Below, in pieces: positions 6,737 to 9,345 of a stretch of DNA of 9,345 nucleotides (position 1 is the stretch's first letter; each line of letters begins with the position of its first letter). The position numbers and the translations under genes are program-made. Where the stretch lies: contig CBFGXP010000160.1 in assembly GCA_965652775.1 (NCBI GenBank), forward strand, positions 1-9,345, in the 5' to 3' direction. The notes below the pieces were generated by a model. The model searched no databases and was not told where the DNA came from. It was given only the letters and a program-made list of their open reading frames with translations. Source of the DNA: VBAS01 sp965652775. Lineage in GTDB: Bacteria; Bacteroidota; Bacteroidia; Chitinophagales; Chitinophagaceae.

Positions 6737-6767
6737 TTTGTCTTTTGCTTATTAACTTTTAACTTTG
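6737..6767 (+). promoter_or_regulatory. Bacteroidetes-type promoter for metH
   Basis: TTTG (6737-6740), a 19-bp spacer, and TAACTTTG (6760-6767) match the Bacteroidetes -33/-7 consensus (TTTG, about 19 bp, TAnnTTTG) with no mismatch. It begins three bases after the recR stop. Transcription would start near 6772-6776, giving a metH leader of about 205-210 nt. The -7 element is also tandemly doubled: TAACTTTT lies seven bases upstream at 6753-6760. Confidence 0.65.
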
Positions 6768-6980
6768 CCCCACAGGCGGATTTGTTTATTGTTCGGCCTT
6801 TACGGAACTAATAAACGCAAAGAAACTTCACTCACTGTTTCCAACCGTTTATATAGTTCAGAGATTCTTTGATTGGTCAGCTGCATTGCTGCCATGAAAC
6901 TTTTGTTGAGTCCGCCTCAGGCGGATCAGCTTTCTGTAATTCTGTTCAACAAAAGCTCATGGCTAACAGCTAAACGCTAA
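6768..6980 (+). promoter_or_regulatory. Structured 5' leader of metH, possible attenuator or cis-regulatory RNA
   Basis: The roughly 210-nt leader holds no ORF that I recognise but has two structured parts. Module 1: GTTTATTGTTC (6784-6794) pairs with GAAC (6805-6808) plus AATAAAC (6810-6816), leaving one bulged T and a 10-nt loop. Module 2 is a nested stem from 6879 to 6971, listed separately. A 9-bp direct repeat, CAGGCGGAT, occurs at 6773-6781 and again at 6918-6926. TCCGCC (6911-6916) could therefore pair with either copy, a possible switch between two structures. I do not see S-box, SAM-II or cobalamin-riboswitch consensus elements, although a methionine or B12 signal would be logical for this gene. 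Confidence 0.4.
6879..6971 (+). repeat. Nested inverted repeat just upstream of metH
   Basis: The pairs run from outside in. AGCTG (6879-6883) pairs with CAGCT (6967-6971). GCCATGA (6891-6897) pairs with TCATGGC (6957-6963). CTTTTGTTGA (6900-6909) pairs with TCAACAAAAG (6946-6955), a perfect 10-bp stem. Inside lies a perfect 6-bp hairpin, TCCGCC-TCA-GGCGGA (6911-6925). The element ends nine bases before the metH ATG. It could be a regulatory RNA fold or a palindromic dispersed repeat; the TCCGCCTCAGGCGGA core has the look of a repeated palindrome. Confidence 0.7.
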
Positions 6981-7997
6981 ATGTATATTAATATGGATAT
7001 CAGGAAAGAACTTGAAAAACGTATACTCATCATCGATGGCGCCATGGGCACCATGATACAGCAGTACAAGCTTACTGAAGCAGATTATCGTGGTGAAAGA
7101 TTCAAGGATTGGCCTTCTGATCTTAAAGGTAATAATGATCTGCTTAGTCTTACACAGCCACATATCGTTAAGGAGATACATAAAAAATACCTTGAAGCAG
7201 GTGCGGATATCATTGAAACAAACACCTTCAATGCTCAAAAGGTTTCGTTAGCGGATTACGGAATGCAATCGCTGGCCTATGAAATGAATTTAGCTGCGGC
7301 AAAAATTGCAAAAGAAGCCGTCAAAGAATCAGGTAAGTCAGCGTGGGTAGCCGGTGCGTTTGGACCGTTGAATAAAACATTATCTCTTTCGCCTGATGTA
7401 AACAATCCTGGTTTCAGAGCATTGACATTTGATGATGCTGTGGATGCTTACTATGAGCAAGCAAAAGGATTGATTGATGGTGGCGTGGATTTGCTCCTGA
7501 TCGAAACGATCTTTGATACACTGAATGCAAAAGCAGCCATCTTTGCGATCAAAAAATATTTTCGTGAACATCCCGATAAAGAAAAAAAAGAAGTGATGAT
7601 CAGCGGAACGATTACCGATGCATCCGGAAGAACGTTAAGTGGACAAACGTTGGAAGCGTTTTATAATTCCATAATGCACGCAAGGCCATTAAGTATAGGT
7701 TTGAATTGTGCATTAGGCGCAAAAGAAATGCGGCCACATATCGAAGAACTTAGCCAGATTGCCAGCTGTTATGTATCGGCTTATCCCAACGCAGGTTTAC
7801 CCAATGCCATGGGAGAATACGACGAAAAACCCGAAGACACAGCTCATTTTTTGGAAGATTGGGCAAAAGAGGGATTTGTGAACATTGTCGGAGGTTGTTG
7901 TGGCACTACACCGGATCATATTCAACACATTGCAAAACAAGTAAAAAAAATATCACCCAGAAAATTACCGGAGACTATTAAAGAATTGGCGATTTGA
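6981..7997 (+). CDS. metH: Methionine synthase part 1: homocysteine S-methyltransferase (zinc) module
   Basis: This 338-aa polypeptide corresponds to the N-terminal homocysteine-binding TIM barrel of cobalamin-dependent methionine synthase, which activates homocysteine as a zinc thiolate to accept a methyl group from methylcobalamin. It shows ILIIDGAMGTMIQ (16-27), GNNDLL (50-55), GADIIETNTFN (74-84), ISGTITDASGRTLSGQT (207-223) and the zinc ligands C243 (GLNCALG), C306 and C307 (GGCCGTTP). It ends cleanly at PRKLPETIKELAI, exactly where the inter-domain linker lies in one-piece MetH, so this is a natural split rather than a truncation. An alternative start is ATG 6993, four codons downstream; 6981 is chosen as the first ATG, but either is possible. 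The partner module begins 123 bp downstream. Confidence 0.93.
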   Translation: MYINMDIRKELEKRILIIDGAMGTMIQQYKLTEADYRGERFKDWPSDLKGNNDLLSLTQPHIVKEIHKKYLEAGADIIETNTFNAQKVSLADYGMQSLAYEMNLAAAKIAKEAVKESGKSAWVAGAFGPLNKTLSLSPDVNNPGFRALTFDDAVDAYYEQAKGLIDGGVDLLLIETIFDTLNAKAAIFAIKKYFREHPDKEKKEVMISGTITDASGRTLSGQTLEAFYNSIMHARPLSIGLNCALGAKEMRPHIEELSQIASCYVSAYPNAGLPNAMGEYDEKPEDTAHFLEDWAKEGFVNIVGGCCGTTPDHIQHIAKQVKKISPRKLPETIKELAI

Positions 7998-8026
7998 TCA
8001 TTATCTTAGCTGTATATTTTGGAAGG

Positions 8027-8119
8027 ATGGAAAAGACCCTATTAATAATAGCTATACTGATTCTAATCATCAATAACTTCTCAGTTATCCGGAATTTGCT
8101 GGTAAAGAGGAATTCCTAA
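8027..8119 (+). CDS. Possible 30-aa hydrophobic small protein or leader ORF
   Basis: An ATG preceded directly by GGAAGG opens a 30-codon frame. The product starts MEKTLLIIAILILIIN, a likely single membrane span, and ends with a basic tail (LLVKRNS). Its TAA stop (8117-8119) is immediately followed by the ATG of metH part 2 in the same frame, so termination-reinitiation coupling is possible. It may equally be a chance ORF: AT-rich DNA often encodes hydrophobic runs, and the purine-rich box is too close to the ATG for an ideal ribosome site. No known family is recognised. Confidence 0.3.
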   Translation: MEKTLLIIAILILIINNFSVIRNLLVKRNS

Positions 8120-9345
8120 ATGCCGGAACAAATTATCATTCAACCATACTTACGTCTTTCAGGTTTAGAACCACTTGTTGTTCGCCCCGAAACCAATTTT
8201 GTAAACATTGGCGAAAGAACCAATGTCACAGGTTCTAAAAAATTTGCACGCCTGATAAGAGAGAATAAATATGAAGAAGCACTAAGTGTTGCACGCCAGC
8301 AAGTGGAAAGTGGCGCACAAGTACTGGATGTAAACATGGATGATGCCTTACTCGATGGCGTGCAGGCCATGACAACCTTTCTGAATATTTTACAAAGCGA
8401 ACCTGATATTGCCAAAATTCCCATCATGATCGACAGCTCAAAGTTTGAGATCATCGAAGCCGGATTAAAATGTGTACAGGGCAAATGCATTGTGAATTCG
8501 ATCTCGATGAAGGAAGGCGAAGAAAAATTTATACAGCAAGCTGAAACATGTTTGATGTATGGAGCAGCCGTAATTGTAATGGCATTTGATGAAAAAGGGC
8601 AAGCCGATACGAAAGAAAGAAAAATTGAAATATCACGTCGTGCTTATAAAATATTGACTGAAAAAGTCGGGTTTGATCCGCAGGATATAATCTTTGACCC
8701 AAACATATTTGCCGTTGCTACCGGTTTGGAAGAACATAATAATTATGCTGTGGATTTTATAGAAGCAACAGCAGAAATAAAAAGACTGATGCCGCTGACA
8801 AGGATAAGTGGCGGCGTAAGCAATCTTTCTTTTTCTTTTCGCGGTAATGACCATGTTCGTGAAGCAATGCATTCTGTTTTTCTTTTCCATGCTATCAGGG
8901 CAGGTATGGATATGGGAATTGTAAATGCGGGCCAGTTGGTTGTATATGATGAGATCGAACCCGGATTAAAAAAACTTTGCGAAGATGTAATTCTCAATCG
9001 TAACAATGACAACAATGAAGCAACTGAAAAACTAATTGCTTTTGCAGAAACGGTGAAAGCAAAGGGCAAAGTAGAGGTAAGGGATGAAGCATGGAGAACA
9101 GGGTCAGTAGAAGAAAGACTGAAACATGCACTGGTAAATGGGATCACTGACTATATTGATATTGACACGGAAGAAGCAAGAAAAAAATATCCCAAGCCGC
9201 TCGATGTGATCGAAGGCCCCTTAATGGCTGGGATGGATGTAGTGGGTGATCTTTTTGGAAGCGGTAAGATGTTTTTACCGCAGGTGGTAAAGAGCGCAAG
9301 GGTAATGAAAAAATCGGTAGCCATTTTGACGCCTTATATTGAAGC
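8120..9345 (+). CDS. metH: Methionine synthase part 2: folate-binding and start of cobalamin module (partial)
   Basis: The frame is open to the right edge; 408 codons are visible. It corresponds to one-piece MetH from the linker onward. LRLSGLEPL (11-19) is the linker end. The pterin/methyltetrahydrofolate-binding TIM barrel covers about residues 25-290, with FVNIGERTNVTGSKKF (27-42), PIMIDSSKFE (101-110), IVNSISMKEG (124-133), MAFDEKGQADT (154-164), FDPNIFAVATG (192-202), ISGGVSNLSFSFRGND (229-244) and MDMGIVNAGQL (263-273). The cobalamin cap helical bundle starts about 330, with EGPLMAGMDVVGDLFG (365-380) and KMFLPQVVKSARVMKK (383-398). The window ends before the DxHxxG cobalamin-ligand motif, so B12 binding and any reactivation domain cannot be confirmed. 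The ATG abuts an upstream in-frame TAA and is the only start before the conserved sequence. Confidence 0.93.
   Translation, partial: MPEQIIIQPYLRLSGLEPLVVRPETNFVNIGERTNVTGSKKFARLIRENKYEEALSVARQQVESGAQVLDVNMDDALLDGVQAMTTFLNILQSEPDIAKIPIMIDSSKFEIIEAGLKCVQGKCIVNSISMKEGEEKFIQQAETCLMYGAAVIVMAFDEKGQADTKERKIEISRRAYKILTEKVGFDPQDIIFDPNIFAVATGLEEHNNYAVDFIEATAEIKRLMPLTRISGGVSNLSFSFRGNDHVREAMHSVFLFHAIRAGMDMGIVNAGQLVVYDEIEPGLKKLCEDVILNRNNDNNEATEKLIAFAETVKAKGKVEVRDEAWRTGSVEERLKHALVNGITDYIDIDTEEARKKYPKPLDVIEGPLMAGMDVVGDLFGSGKMFLPQVVKSARVMKKSVAILTPYIE

Noticed and set aside
6768..6980. A known SAM (S-box or SAM-II) or cobalamin riboswitch upstream of metH
   Set aside because: No GGCAACC or AAGAG-GGTGGAGGG S-box core, no SAM-II pseudoknot pattern and no GCCACTG B12 box could be found by eye. 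The leader is described only as structured.
7998..8119. metH broken by a frameshift or pseudogenised
   Set aside because: The two halves are in different frames but are separated by 122 bp of non-homologous sequence. Part 1 has a natural stop at the linker, part 2 has a good ATG, and no conserved residues are lost.
8743..9147. Minus-strand open frame of 134 codons within metH part 2
   Set aside because: It is antisense to highly conserved folate-module sequence and shows no recognisable features.

Overview
The window looks like chromosomal DNA from a member of the Bacteroidota, most likely a Chitinophagales/Chitinophagaceae-type bacterium. The evidence is moderate GC content, starts without clear Shine-Dalgarno sites, matches to the Bacteroidetes -7 promoter element TAnnTTTG in front of several genes, a lipoprotein with Bacteroidetes-style Big_5-like domains, and a methionine synthase encoded as two neighbouring genes. 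No phage, transposase, CRISPR array, rRNA or tRNA was seen. The content is largely core metabolism and DNA repair.

Layout. Bases 3-365 (+) are the 3' end of a TPR protein. It converges on a small secreted hypothetical protein at 432-947 (-), and a hairpin/T-tract terminator lies between them. A 344-bp intergenic region (948-1291) separates the divergent secreted protein and helicase genes. It carries three successive small hairpin plus T-tract modules, two of them forming a 25-bp tandem repeat. Bases 1292-4456 (+) encode a 1054-aa UvrD/AdnB-like helicase with a C-terminal PD-(D/E)XK nuclease and an iron-sulfur cysteine set. Bases 4557-5987 (+) encode a lipoprotein with Ig-like domains. A purine-rich then pyrimidine-rich segment with a 42-bp tandem duplication follows, and then recR at 6114-6734 (+). 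A promoter at 6737-6767 and a structured leader precede metH part 1 (6981-7997, homocysteine/zinc module). A possible 30-codon hydrophobic ORF (8027-8119) abuts metH part 2, which starts at 8120 (folate and cobalamin modules) and runs off the right edge.

How the genes relate. The helicase-nuclease probably processes DNA ends for recombination, and RecR acts with RecO/RecF in gap repair, so two DNA-repair genes flank the lipoprotein gene. The two MetH polypeptides together would supply the substrate modules of cobalamin-dependent methionine synthase. The most unusual material is between genes: the leader of metH, the duplicated promoter-bearing repeat before recR, the hairpin series before the helicase, and the stop-start junction inside the split metH locus. 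I found no clearly new multi-gene system.
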